The notes beneath the pieces are model-generated. The model was not told the origin of the DNA. It did no database searches and saw only the letters and a list, made by a program, of their open reading frames with translations. Positions 27,469 through 40,658 of a stretch of 64,000 bases of DNA are shown here, in pieces. Both the position numbers and the translations under genes were made by a program. Position 1 is the first letter of the stretch. Every line of letters starts with the position of its first letter. Location: the NCBI GenBank assembly GCA_947496355.1, contig CANMCO010000005.1, positions 62,001 through 126,000 of the forward strand. Direction: 5' to 3'. The stretch is from an uncultured Aquimarina sp. GTDB lineage: Bacteria; Bacteroidota; Bacteroidia; Flavobacteriales; Flavobacteriaceae.

Positions 27469-27501
27469 TAGATTAAATCACCATTATCTAACTTATTCAA
27501 G

Positions 27502-27537
27502 AAAAACCAATAAATAGGAGGTATTTATTGGTTTTTT
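27502..27537. terminator. strong bidirectional terminator
   Basis: A perfect 15-bp stem (27502-27516 with 27522-27536) and a 5-nt GGAGG loop, flanked by A and T runs. It lies between the convergent FG-GAP and symporter genes and suits both. Confidence 0.85.
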
Positions 27538-27574
27538 TATACGCTTTTAAAGCCAGTTTGTTATTCTGAAGAGA

Positions 27575-28444
27575 TTAACTCTCACCAGAAGTTTTACTTT
27601 TTTTAATTCCAAAATAAACTGCAACACCGCCGGTAAAAAACATTAACAGACTATATACTGCAGGAGCTATTGCAAATGATGCATTTTCTAATAACACAAC
27701 CGCTATAGTAATTGCTAAAGTTCCGTTCTGAATACCAGATTCAATAGAAATTGAAATAGCACTTTTATTTTTGATATTAAATAGCTTTGCAGAAAAATAA
27801 CCTACAACCATAGTAATAGCATTAAGACATAGAGCCACTAATCCTGCTTGCTGAAAATAGGATACAAAATTATCCTTTTCTTTAATCGTTAAACCTATTA
27901 TCACAAGTGCTATTACAATACCTGATGCTATACGTACAGGTTTTGCCATTTTTAAAGCAAAACCTTCTTTGTATCTTCTAATCATCATACCAATACTCAC
28001 AGGAATGATTGTAATAACCAAAATCTGAACGATAGTGTTAACAATATCCAGTTTTATCATTTGCCCTTCCTCTAAAAAATGCAGAAGTGCAAAATTCACT
28101 ATAAAAGGTATCGTCAAAATGGTAATAAAACTGCTTATAGCTGTTAATGTAACGGATAAAGCAATATCTCCCTTAGCTAAATGAGATATCAGATTAGAAG
28201 TCGGCCCACCAGGACAAGCTGCCAAAATCATAATCCCTATGGCAACCTCTGGTTGCAAAGGAAATATAGATGCCAGACCAAATCCTAATACTGGTAAAAT
28301 TATAATTTGATTGATGAGCCCAATTAGGATAGCTTTGGGGTAAATGAATATTCTTTTAAAATCATCAACAACCAGGGATAACCCCATTCCTAACATGATA
28401 ATAATAAGAGATGAGGCTAAAATAATTGTTGATACATTATCCAT
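27575..28444 (-). CDS. bile acid:sodium symporter (BASS/SBF) family transporter
   Basis: 289 residues with nine or ten hydrophobic segments over the whole length. ILAACPGGPTSNLISHLAKGD is the crossover-helix signature of the SBF/BASS fold, and ESGIQNGTLAITIA matches the second crossover. It is an inner-membrane Na+-coupled carrier of organic anions. Bacterial members carry substrates from bile acids to pantoate and 2-oxoacids, so the cargo cannot be named here. It is transcribed alone and divergently from the unknown membrane protein at 28630, with a 16-bp palindrome in the shared upstream region. Confidence 0.88.
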   Translation of the reverse strand: MDNVSTIILASSLIIIMLGMGLSLVVDDFKRIFIYPKAILIGLINQIIILPVLGFGLASIFPLQPEVAIGIMILAACPGGPTSNLISHLAKGDIALSVTLTAISSFITILTIPFIVNFALLHFLEEGQMIKLDIVNTIVQILVITIIPVSIGMMIRRYKEGFALKMAKPVRIASGIVIALVIIGLTIKEKDNFVSYFQQAGLVALCLNAITMVVGYFSAKLFNIKNKSAISISIESGIQNGTLAITIAVVLLENASFAIAPAVYSLLMFFTGGVAVYFGIKKSKTSGES

Positions 28445-28557
28445 AATTTGTGGTTCTAATTAAATGAGCAATATAAAAAATTAAAGAGTATTCTTTAAGA
28501 AAATACTCAAATCCTAATAATATATTTAGTACACAATTGGGTCCGGTCTTCTAGAAA

Positions 28558-28573
28558 TACGTGGAAACACGTA
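28558..28573. promoter_or_regulatory. 16-bp operator-like palindrome in a divergent intergenic region
   Basis: TACGTG-GAAA-CACGTA has perfect 6-bp arms and a 4-bp spacer. It lies 57 bp before the plus-strand gene at 28630 and 114 bp before the minus-strand symporter. A homodimeric regulator site is the natural reading; the regulator is unknown. Confidence 0.4.
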
Positions 28574-28629
28574 CTCATATTTTCTCAAAAAACAATTACC
28601 TTTAATGAGCACAAAACGACCAACCAACT

Positions 28630-29574
28630 ATGAATATTACACAATACCTCTCTAACCTTATTAAGAAAGATAAAATCTGGATCATTTTTGTTACGATGAT
28701 TCTTGTCATTGTGGCATTTAGCAATGTACTGGTGACTTCTGCAATCGATTTTTTATCTAGTGTAAATAGCAATATGATGTTGGGTTTAGGGCTCGCAATG
28801 GAATTAAAAAGTATAGCTACTAGTATTGATAATTCTAATATTCCATTAATTGGAGGACTGGCAACAGAACTTGAAGATATCTTTACCAAAGCAATTAATT
28901 ACCTCACTTTCTCTAATATTGTAATTGCAATTCAAACTATCTTGGTAAAGATGGGGAAATCGGTACTTTTCAAACTTCTCCCTTTCATATTTCTGGCTGG
29001 TATATTTATTGAAAAATATAAGCAACTTGCCATAAAATTATTAATTGTTGCTTTACTTATTAATCCAGGGCTTTCATTATACGTTAACGGAATTCATTAT
29101 GTATCAGATGTAATGGAATTAGATTTAGGTTCTGAACTGCATGAACATCTATCTACAATAAAAAATAAATACGACGCAAAGAGAAAGAAGGTTAAATCTA
29201 AACAAGAAACTCGTAAAGAAAGACAGTTGGAACGTTCTAAAGAAAAAGGTCATAAAGATATTAGCGTATTTAAGAAAGTTGAGGATGCCGTTGTAAACAA
29301 AGTTGAAGATGTTGGCGTAGATGTTGAAGAAGGGTTTTCTGAAACTTTTGAAATTTTAAAAGAAGGTAAAAAAGAATTGATGAAACTCATTATAAATTTG
29401 GCAAGCAATCTCATTGTACTTTTCTTGATTTTACCCTTATTGTATTTCTATCTTATGAGTTTTGTTCTTAAGAAATTCTTTCATTTTTCAGGGTTAAGTA
29501 CTATTGGAACTACCGAAATTGAAAACCTGAAAGCGCTTGAAAAAGATCTAACAAACGACTCAAAACAATCTTAA
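28630..29574 (+). CDS. unrecognised membrane protein with a charged central helical region
   Basis: 314 residues. Hydrophobic segments lie near 17-35, 92-135 (one or two helices, LLPFIFLAGIFI and LAIKLLIVALLI) and 255-285 (NLIVLFLILPLLYFYL). Between them is a strongly charged stretch (about 175-235; KAKRKK-type, KERQLERSKEKG) and a VEDAV/VEDVGVDVEE heptad-like segment, probably a coiled coil. I do not recognise a family. It is followed 31 bp later by a GH25 muramidase lipoprotein, so the two may act together at the envelope. A phage holin was considered but the size and topology do not fit. Confidence 0.6.
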   Translation: MNITQYLSNLIKKDKIWIIFVTMILVIVAFSNVLVTSAIDFLSSVNSNMMLGLGLAMELKSIATSIDNSNIPLIGGLATELEDIFTKAINYLTFSNIVIAIQTILVKMGKSVLFKLLPFIFLAGIFIEKYKQLAIKLLIVALLINPGLSLYVNGIHYVSDVMELDLGSELHEHLSTIKNKYDAKRKKVKSKQETRKERQLERSKEKGHKDISVFKKVEDAVVNKVEDVGVDVEEGFSETFEILKEGKKELMKLIINLASNLIVLFLILPLLYFYLMSFVLKKFFHFSGLSTIGTTEIENLKALEKDLTNDSKQS

Positions 29575-29605
29575 TAAACCAATATACTCTTAATAACCAA
29601 AATCC

Positions 29606-30334
29606 ATGAAACAACTATTTCCATTGGCATTAGTGATACCACTATTATTACTATCATGCAAAACCGATAAAAACGACCCCTGCTATTCAGAAAATCAAAG
29701 AATAGAAAAAGAACCTTCCATTTTAGGAATGGATATTTCTCATTTTCAGAATAATATAAAATGGGACGAGATCAAAGGAGATGGTGTTAATTTTGTATAT
29801 ATCAAAGCCTCGCAAAGTACGCATTTCAAGGATCCAAAATTTAAACAAAATCATGCCGCTGCAAAAAACGAATGCATTTATAGAGGTGCTTATCATTTTT
29901 ATGTTACTGGTAAAGACCCTGTAAAGCAAGCTCAAAATTTTATTGAAGCAGTTGAAAAATTAATCCCCGGTGATTTACCGCCAGTATTAGATCTTGAAGA
30001 ATTAGGTATCAAAACAGCCGTGAATATAGAAACCTATCAAAGAAACACCTTGTCATGGCTAAAAACCGTAGAAGAAAAACTGGGTGTTACTCCAATTATT
30101 TATTCTAATCCTTCTTTTGCCAACAAATACCTCAACAACCCCGATTTTGCCCACTACAAACTCTGGGTTGCAGAATATACCAAAGCAAAATCCCCCAAGA
30201 TACCAGATACCTGGAAAAAAGAAGGCTGGATCATTTGGCAACGAACAGATCGTGAAAAATTAGAAGGCATTGGAAAAGTTGACTATGACATATTTCAAGG
30301 AGATGCCAAAGCCTTCAGGAAATTATTGAAATGA
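29606..30334 (+). CDS. GH25 muramidase (lysozyme), lipoprotein
   Basis: 242 residues. The lipoprotein signal ends in LLLLSC (lipidated Cys near residue 17). The rest is a complete GH25 barrel: LGMDISHFQNNIKWDEI at the start carries the first conserved Asp, GAYHFY is the second-strand motif, PPVLDLEE holds the catalytic Asp/Glu pair, and IIYSNPSF, LWVAEYTK and WIIWQRTD complete the fold. It would cleave beta-1,4 bonds between N-acetylmuramic acid and N-acetylglucosamine from the envelope side. It has no cell-wall-binding repeats, and no phage genes are nearby, so a cell-wall remodelling or inter-bacterial role is likely. Confidence 0.9.
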   Translation: MKQLFPLALVIPLLLLSCKTDKNDPCYSENQRIEKEPSILGMDISHFQNNIKWDEIKGDGVNFVYIKASQSTHFKDPKFKQNHAAAKNECIYRGAYHFYVTGKDPVKQAQNFIEAVEKLIPGDLPPVLDLEELGIKTAVNIETYQRNTLSWLKTVEEKLGVTPIIYSNPSFANKYLNNPDFAHYKLWVAEYTKAKSPKIPDTWKKEGWIIWQRTDREKLEGIGKVDYDIFQGDAKAFRKLLK

Positions 30335-30410
30335 TAATGCCCATCTATATAATTTTAAAAGTCAAGCAAATAAAATATTAAATGTATTTTTTACATTAAT
30401 TATTTTTATT

Positions 30411-30418
30411 TAAGTTTG
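30411..30418 (+). promoter_or_regulatory. -7 promoter element of the galactoside operon
   Basis: TAAGTTTG matches the Bacteroidota TAnnTTTG element exactly. It predicts a transcript start near 30425 and a leader of about 95 nt. Confidence 0.5.
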
Positions 30419-30468
30419 ATAGACCTATGCTATAACTACCAGTATGATCACTTTGTTCTGAGTGAATC

Positions 30469-30513
30469 TTTATTAAATGATTGTTGTTTTGGCAATCATA
30501 ACCATTTAATAAA
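30469..30513 (+). promoter_or_regulatory. long leader hairpin next to the start of the galactoside operon
   Basis: Arms TTTATTAAATG (30469-30479) and CATTTAATAAA (30503-30513) are perfectly complementary, with an inner GATTG/CAATC pair (30479-30483 with 30493-30497). The hairpin ends 8 nt before the ATG at 30522. It could be a translational control element or a DNA operator. Confidence 0.45.
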
Positions 30514-30521
30514 TCGTGCTT

Positions 30522-32114
30522 ATGCTTGCTGTTTCAACTTTTATACTTTTTACATTACTAGTTGCATATATCTCCTATCGGAAAACTAAGGGTGAAGCGC
30601 TTAATACTTCTGATGGATATTTTTTAGGAGGAAGAAGTCTTGGGTGGTTTGTGATTGGGGGATCTCTCTTTTTAACCAATATGAGCGCCAATAACTTTAT
30701 TGGTGAGAATGAGCAGGTATATATTGATAGTGTGGCTGTAATGGCCTGGGGGATGACATCTATTTTATCACTAATTATAGTTTCAGAGTTTATTTTACCT
30801 ATCTATTTACGTAATGGTTCTGTAACTACTCCCGATTTTTTAGAAGATCGATTTGATCCAAGTATCAAAAAATGGATATCCATCATATTTCTGGTTGGAT
30901 ATGTAATCAATATGATGCCTCCGGTATTGTATGCTGGTGCAGTTGCTTTTAATGGTATGTTTGATCTCTCAGGCGTTTTTGGTTTAAGTAATTGGGCTAC
31001 AATTTGGATCTTAGTATGGTCTATAGGCATTGTAGGAAGTATTTATGCCATTTTTGGAGGCCTCAAAGCAATTGCAGTCTCTGATGCCATTAACGGCATA
31101 GGACTAGTAATAGGAGGGTTACTTGTGCCATTTTTTGGGTTACTCTATATTGGTGACGGAAGTTTTTCGGTAGGCTTGGATATGATAATGAATCAAAATA
31201 CCGAACACCTTAACGCTATCGGAAAGCCTGATTCTCCTGTCCCATTTAGCACCCTATTTACAGGAATGTTATTAGTAAATTTAAACTATTGGGGTACTGA
31301 ACAATATATTATGCAACGCGTATTGGGAGCAAAAAACCTTGCTGCGGGCCAAAAAGGTATTGCTTTAGCTAGTGTACTTAAGGTAATCTCCCCAATTCTA
31401 TTAAATATCCCTGGACTTATTGCTTTACACATTTATTTTAACCTAGAAAATACAGCAGAAGTATATCCCCGATTAATTGGTGATGTAATGCCCGAATATC
31501 TAACCGGATTTATGGCGGCCATTATTTTTGGTGCAGCGCTTACTACTTTTAACTCTGGACTTAATAGTTCCAGTACTTTGTTTATGCTTAATATTTATAA
31601 ACCTTATCTAAAACATAAGAACAAAGAAATAGGCGATATGACATTGATTAAACGAAGTAAATATTTACAGGTATTTTTAGCCATGACCGCTATGTTTATT
31701 GCCCCATTTATTGCCTTTGTAGATGGAGGCTTTTTTGATTATATCCAAAAAGTAGCTGGATTTTTTAGTGTGCCCATTTTTACAATTTTATTTGTGGGAT
31801 TTGTAACCAAAAAAGTCCCTCCCCTAGGAGCAAAAGTTGCCTTGATATTTTTTATCACATGTTATGGCCTTACACAATTAGTATTTGATACAGGACTACA
31901 TTTCTTACATATCATGGCTATTTTATTTGTAACAAGTACAGCAATTATGTTGCTTTTTGGGAAACTATATCCCATGGAAGTCCCCTACAAACCTGTAGAT
32001 AAAAAACTGGTAGATATTAAACCATGGAGACATCGACATATTGTCTCTATTGTTCTTGTAATTATAGTTATTGCGGCTTATATTTTCTTTTCCCCATTGG
32101 GAGTTGCAACTTAA
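30522..32114 (+). CDS. SSS-family (SLC5-type) sodium:sugar symporter
   Basis: 530 residues from ATG 30522; a GTG at 30516 would add two residues. About 14 hydrophobic segments are spread over the protein. GRSLGWFVIGGSLFLTNMSA is the N-terminal SSS motif with the Na+-site helix, and GFMAAIIFGAALTTFNSGLNSSST matches the conserved region of helix 8. Sugar-specific members (SGLT-like) sit next to glycosidases in Bacteroidota. The two downstream genes encode alpha- and beta-galactosidases without signal peptides, so the likely cargo is an intact galactoside such as melibiose or lactose (inference). It is the first gene of a three-gene operon. Confidence 0.88.
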   Translation: MLAVSTFILFTLLVAYISYRKTKGEALNTSDGYFLGGRSLGWFVIGGSLFLTNMSANNFIGENEQVYIDSVAVMAWGMTSILSLIIVSEFILPIYLRNGSVTTPDFLEDRFDPSIKKWISIIFLVGYVINMMPPVLYAGAVAFNGMFDLSGVFGLSNWATIWILVWSIGIVGSIYAIFGGLKAIAVSDAINGIGLVIGGLLVPFFGLLYIGDGSFSVGLDMIMNQNTEHLNAIGKPDSPVPFSTLFTGMLLVNLNYWGTEQYIMQRVLGAKNLAAGQKGIALASVLKVISPILLNIPGLIALHIYFNLENTAEVYPRLIGDVMPEYLTGFMAAIIFGAALTTFNSGLNSSSTLFMLNIYKPYLKHKNKEIGDMTLIKRSKYLQVFLAMTAMFIAPFIAFVDGGFFDYIQKVAGFFSVPIFTILFVGFVTKKVPPLGAKVALIFFITCYGLTQLVFDTGLHFLHIMAILFVTSTAIMLLFGKLYPMEVPYKPVDKKLVDIKPWRHRHIVSIVLVIIVIAAYIFFSPLGVAT

Positions 32115-32125
32115 ATAACGCTATT

Positions 32126-37022
<4,897 letters not shown>

Positions 37023-37128
37023 TCTATGATCCTTTTACTCTCGATTATTTTATTCCTTATATTTAAGGTATATAGCTATCTTTTGTGACTATATATATAC
37101 GTTGGCAGTAATGTAAGAAAACGCAATA

Positions 37129-37533
37129 ATGACATTTTACAAAAAAGAACTTAATAGAATTCGTAACATTGTTTATTCGAACGAAGGACAAATTAACACC
37201 GTAATTGGAATTCGAAGCTATATCGAAAACAATTATGATGTCAATTTAAATTTGGACTTATTGTCCCATATTCAGTTTGTTTCCAAGTATCACTTGTTAC
37301 GCTTGTTCAAAAAATATTATGGACTAACTCCAAGACAATACCTAATTGACAAACGAATTGAGAAATCTAAAGAGCATTTGATAAATGGAATATCGGTAAC
37401 TGAAACCTGTTTTGCTGTTGGATTTGAAAGTTTAGGTTCGTTCAGCACTTTATTTAAAACAAAAACAGGAAAATCACCTACGGAATTTCAAAAAGAGCAA
37501 CTTTCAAGAAGCAAAATTGATTCGAAGTTCTGA
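37129..37533 (+). CDS. short AraC-family transcription regulator
   Basis: 134 residues, essentially only the double helix-turn-helix AraC domain (about 25-125). LLSHIQFVSKYHLLRLFKKYYGLTP is the first HTH, and ETCFAVGFESLGSFSTLFKTKTGKSPTEFQ is the second with the AraC signature. There is no ligand-binding domain. A VOC-family gene starts 29 bp later, a common pairing in Bacteroidota in which the regulator controls the adjacent VOC protein. Both lie between inverted 10-bp repeats. Confidence 0.88.
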   Translation: MTFYKKELNRIRNIVYSNEGQINTVIGIRSYIENNYDVNLNLDLLSHIQFVSKYHLLRLFKKYYGLTPRQYLIDKRIEKSKEHLINGISVTETCFAVGFESLGSFSTLFKTKTGKSPTEFQKEQLSRSKIDSKF

Positions 37534-37562
37534 ATTTTGGAGTATGAATAAATAAAACAAAG

Positions 37563-37958
37563 ATGAAAGTAACACTAATTAGCATTCCAGTTCGAGACCA
37601 AGAAAAAGCTTTAAAATTTTATACAGAGAAATTAGGCTTCATAAAAAAGAAAGACCTACCATTAGAAGGTGGTAATCGATGGCTGACCCTAGTTTCAGCA
37701 GAATGGCAGGACGGACCAGAATTATTATTGGAACCAGCCCCCAACCATTTCGAACCATGTAAGGTATTTCAAGATGCATTAATGGAAGCAGGATTTCCTT
37801 ACACGCAATTTGATGTTGACAATGTTGACGCCGAATATGAAAGACTATCAAAACTTGGAGTTGATTTTAGCGTAAAACCAACTAAAATGGGGACTGTAAA
37901 AGTTACAGTTTTTAATGATACCTGTGGAAATAATATTCAACTAGTGGAGGAATTGTAA
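37563..37958 (+). CDS. VOC-family (glyoxalase/dioxygenase-like) protein
   Basis: 131 residues forming two beta-alpha-beta-beta-beta units. The first begins ISIPVRDQEKALKFYTEKLGF and the second contains FDVDNVDAEYERLSKLGVDF and ends in the usual DTCGNNIQLVEE metal-binding strand. Members bind a divalent metal and act as glyoxalases, extradiol-type dioxygenases or drug-sequestering resistance proteins; the substrate here cannot be given. It is probably co-transcribed with the short AraC regulator just upstream. Confidence 0.85.
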   Translation: MKVTLISIPVRDQEKALKFYTEKLGFIKKKDLPLEGGNRWLTLVSAEWQDGPELLLEPAPNHFEPCKVFQDALMEAGFPYTQFDVDNVDAEYERLSKLGVDFSVKPTKMGTVKVTVFNDTCGNNIQLVEEL

Positions 37959-38049
37959 AAACACTACTGCCAACAAGATGTATGAAATCAGGGTAATTTT
38001 CGCTCACTCAAAGGTCAATTTATGTTTGCAATGGCTCTGATTTTAATAG

Positions 38050-38163
38050 GTTTGTAAAAGAAATAAAAAAACAAGCGCTGCTGGATCAGTCGTCATGCCA
38101 TTTTTGCAAGCCCCGATTCATGCACAAACCGTTAACGGTCATTACCAAAAAGCCTTTAATTAA
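38050..38163 (+). pseudogene. possible remnant of a Tat-signal coding sequence
   Basis: A short open stretch reads KRNKKTSAAGSVVMPFLQA followed by PIHAQTVNGHYQKAFN and a stop. It resembles the basic-hydrophobic-AQ pattern of twin-arginine signal peptides (RRxFLK-SAAG-type), but it lacks a start codon and the rest of a protein. It sits between the VOC gene and the DinB gene, next to the cassette-like repeat. It may be coincidental. Confidence 0.2.
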
Positions 38164-38168
38164 AAAAT

Positions 38169-38660
38169 ATGAGATACATACCCGAAGATGGTTTTCCTTA
38201 TTATTTTGAATTGGCTGAACAGGATAGCTTGTCAACACTTTTTGAAACAGCATCAACATTCACTTTTCTAAGGACAATAGATAAAAAAAAGGCTGCTCAT
38301 CGTTATGACCCAAATAAATGGAGTATAAAACAAGTAATAGGACACATTACCGATCATGAAAGAATAAAAATGTTTAGGGCATTTCAACTAAGTAGAAATG
38401 AGAACATCCAACTATGGGGTTACGATCAAGATTTTCTTACTAAAAATAGTCGTTTTGATGAGTTAAAAATAGAACTTTTGGTGACCGATTTTTATAATGT
38501 AAGAAAGTCATCATTAAGTTTTATCGAAACCTTATCAGAAGCTCAATTAAAAAAAACCGGTTCAGCCAGACAATACGAAATTACGTTAATAGATTTTCTT
38601 AAATCAATTGTTGGTCATGAGCGGCACCATATAGGTATAATTAAAGAAAGATATATCTGA
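38169..38660 (+). CDS. DinB-family protein
   Basis: 163 residues predicted as a four-helix bundle. Three putative metal-binding histidines fit the DinB pattern: HITDHE in helix 2 (WSIKQVIGHITDHERIK) and HERHH near the C-terminus (SIVGHERHHIGIIKERY). Family members include thiol-dependent transferases (bacillithiol or mycothiol S-transferases) and uncharacterised stress proteins. Cytoplasmic; no signal peptide. It is transcribed in the same direction as its neighbours but with 200-bp and 70-bp gaps, so it may be a single-gene unit. Confidence 0.85.
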   Translation: MRYIPEDGFPYYFELAEQDSLSTLFETASTFTFLRTIDKKKAAHRYDPNKWSIKQVIGHITDHERIKMFRAFQLSRNENIQLWGYDQDFLTKNSRFDELKIELLVTDFYNVRKSSLSFIETLSEAQLKKTGSARQYEITLIDFLKSIVGHERHHIGIIKERYI

Positions 38661-38730
38661 TAGGGGTTTAACTAATCATCTCTAATCTACGTATTCGAGT
38701 GCATATTATTCATAATGAAAACTACATAAA

Positions 38731-39141
38731 ATGAAAACTAAAATTATCATCTTAATCCTTGGTACCATCGTACTACTTAATAGTTGCCAGCAAGCTACAT
38801 CAACAGATATTCCCAAAATTAAAAAGGGTATGATCAAAGTAACGATACTATATCCAAACAGTGAGGGGAAAACATTTGATATGGACTACTATTCTAATAA
38901 GCATATGCCCATGGTTGCAAGTTTATTAGGCGACTCATTAAAACTGTTAGCTATTGATAAGGGAATAGCCGGTAGGACACCCGATGAGCCAATTCCATAT
39001 TTAGGTATTGGATACTTGTACTTTGACACGCTTTCGGCCTATCAAAATTCCTTTGGACCAAATGCGGAAAAAATCGTTGGTGACATCCCGAACTATACCA
39101 ATATTCAGCCAGTAGTTCAAATTAGTGAAGTATTTCAATGA
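38731..39141 (+). CDS. EthD-family lipoprotein
   Basis: 136 residues. The lipoprotein signal has LLNSC (lipidated Cys19). The remaining part is a single dimeric alpha/beta-barrel EthD domain: KVTILYPNSEGKTFDMDYYSNKHMP carries the conserved YY..HMP motif, with PYLGIGYLYFDTLSAYQN after it. EthD proteins were named for ethyl tert-butyl ether degradation but are mostly uncharacterised. An envelope-anchored EthD protein is unusual, although similar lipoproteins occur in flavobacteria. Probably monocistronic. Confidence 0.8.
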   Translation: MKTKIIILILGTIVLLNSCQQATSTDIPKIKKGMIKVTILYPNSEGKTFDMDYYSNKHMPMVASLLGDSLKLLAIDKGIAGRTPDEPIPYLGIGYLYFDTLSAYQNSFGPNAEKIVGDIPNYTNIQPVVQISEVFQ

Positions 39142-39208
39142 CCAGGTAAAGGTTAGTCCTTTTAATTTCATACTACTCCTATAAAAGCCTTTACCTACAA
39201 TAAAACAA

Positions 39209-39985
39209 ATGAAAGAAATAATTATCCAAGGAATACAATTTGATGAAAAATCATCGTATCAAAAAGGGCCTAAACTTGCTCCGCCACTAATTAGGGAAGT
39301 ACTACATTCTGGTTCGCTCAATTTGTTTGCCGAAAATGGAACTTCTATTGAGAATGCAGCGATTGAAGATAAAGGAGATTTTGAGATTTCACAATATTTT
39401 GATATTGAAGAAATAACAGAAAAACATCTTAACTTACATCGTAAAATCTTTACACTGGGAGGAGATCATTCAATTACGTTTCCGATTATTAAAGCCCATC
39501 ATAAAAAGTATCCCAAGTTAGATATTCTGCATATTGACGCTCATGCAGATTTATATGATAACTTCGAAGGAGATAAACATTCTCATGCTTGTCCATTTGC
39601 GCGAATTATGGAAAATGGATTTGCAGCTAGGCTAGTTCAAGTAGGAATAAGAACACTTAATACACATCAAGCCGAACAAGCACAGAAATTTAATGTAGAA
39701 ATTCATCAAATGAAAGATTTAGATCTAACCAAAATTCCTGTATTCGAAAATCCTTTATATATTTCTCTTGATATGGATGGGTTTGATCCTGCTTTTGCGC
39801 CTGGAGTTTCACACCACGAGCCAGGAGGCTTATCATCAAGGCAAGTGATCGAATTGATACAAAATATTAATACCGAAGTAATCGGCGCTGATATTGTTGA
39901 GTACAACCCAAATAGAGATTTTCAAAATATAACTGCATTTTTAGCAGCCAAAATGATGAAAGAAATTTTAGTAAAAATGATGTAA
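39209..39985 (+). CDS. ureohydrolase (agmatinase/arginase/formiminoglutamase family)
   Basis: 258 residues. All binuclear Mn2+ motifs are present: GGDHSITFP, DAHADLYD and SLDMDGFDPAFAPGVSHHEPGG. The fold spans the whole length without an N-terminal extension. It would hydrolyse a guanidino compound to urea; whether agmatine, arginine or guanidinobutyrate cannot be decided, though the short form and HEPGG motif favour agmatinase. The methyltransferase gene starts 35 bp downstream and may be co-transcribed. Confidence 0.85.
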   Translation: MKEIIIQGIQFDEKSSYQKGPKLAPPLIREVLHSGSLNLFAENGTSIENAAIEDKGDFEISQYFDIEEITEKHLNLHRKIFTLGGDHSITFPIIKAHHKKYPKLDILHIDAHADLYDNFEGDKHSHACPFARIMENGFAARLVQVGIRTLNTHQAEQAQKFNVEIHQMKDLDLTKIPVFENPLYISLDMDGFDPAFAPGVSHHEPGGLSSRQVIELIQNINTEVIGADIVEYNPNRDFQNITAFLAAKMMKEILVKMM

Positions 39986-40020
39986 AATATAACTATTATA
40001 AACAGAACGAAAATATCATA

Positions 40021-40626
40021 ATGTCACAAAAAAAATCACAAGAAAGCCAATACTGGTCACAACGATATACCGAGAATCGTATAGGTTGGGATATTGGATA
40101 TGTCGCTACTCCACTCAAAGAATATATCGATCAATTAAGAGATAAAACCATTAAGATCCTTATTCCCGGAGCAGGAAATGCCTATGAAGCAGAGTATCTG
40201 TTTCAACAAGGGTTCCAGAATGTTTTTGTGTTGGACATCTCTCCAGAACCATTAAATGCTTTTGCAGAAAGAGTCCCGGATTTTCCCAGATCACAACTCT
40301 TACTAGATGATTTTTTTACACTTGACGGGGCATATGATTTGATCCTTGAGCAAACTTTTTTTTGTTCTTTTATCCCTACAGATAAAAACAGATCTGCTTA
40401 TGTAACACAAATGGCAAGTCTCTTAAAACCTGAAGGAAAACTGGTAGGCCTTTGGTTTGATATACCACTCACAGACGACCTAGAAAAACGCCCTTTTGGT
40501 GGAGATAAAAAACTTTACTTATCCTATTTAGAATCACATTTTCAGGTTACAACTTTCGAGAAATGCTATAATTCTATTGCTCCCAGACAAGGAAATGAAC
40601 TCTTTGGAATTTTTAAGAAAAAATAA
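40021..40626 (+). CDS. thiopurine S-methyltransferase (TPMT)-family SAM-dependent methyltransferase
   Basis: 201 residues. YWSQRYTENRIGWDIGY at the N-terminus is the TPMT-family entry motif, ILIPGAGNAYEAEYLF is SAM motif I, FVLDISPEPL is motif II, and YDLILEQTFFCSF matches the catalytic-side motif. TPMT-like bacterial proteins methylate sulfur, selenium, tellurium or halide acceptors. It is cytoplasmic. It follows the ureohydrolase by 35 bp and ends 32 bp before an AraC-type regulator. Confidence 0.85.
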   Translation: MSQKKSQESQYWSQRYTENRIGWDIGYVATPLKEYIDQLRDKTIKILIPGAGNAYEAEYLFQQGFQNVFVLDISPEPLNAFAERVPDFPRSQLLLDDFFTLDGAYDLILEQTFFCSFIPTDKNRSAYVTQMASLLKPEGKLVGLWFDIPLTDDLEKRPFGGDKKLYLSYLESHFQVTTFEKCYNSIAPRQGNELFGIFKKK

Positions 40627-40658
40627 GGTGTACTGTAGAAAACTTATATCTTTGAGAT

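Larger units (their letters stand above)
37101..37974. repeat. 10-bp inverted repeats bounding an AraC-VOC gene pair
   Basis: GTTGGCAGTA (37101-37110) and its exact reverse complement TACTGCCAAC (37965-37974) flank the two genes, 18 bp before the first start and 6 bp after the second stop. The arrangement resembles a small gene cassette. Integron attC consensus bases were not matched, and no recombinase is present. Confidence 0.4.

Noticed and set aside
29606..30334. Phage lysis module (holin plus endolysin)
   Set aside because: The muramidase has a lipoprotein signal, the upstream protein is far larger than a holin, and no phage structural genes are present.
32024..32125. Upstream extension of the GH36 protein
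   Set aside because: The extra 34 residues lie inside the SSS transporter gene and are cysteine- and tyrosine-rich unlike GH36; ATG 32126 fits the family start.
37101..37974. Integron attC sites around the AraC-VOC pair
   Set aside because: The repeats lack the RYYYAAC/GTTRRRY core, and there is no integron integrase in the window.
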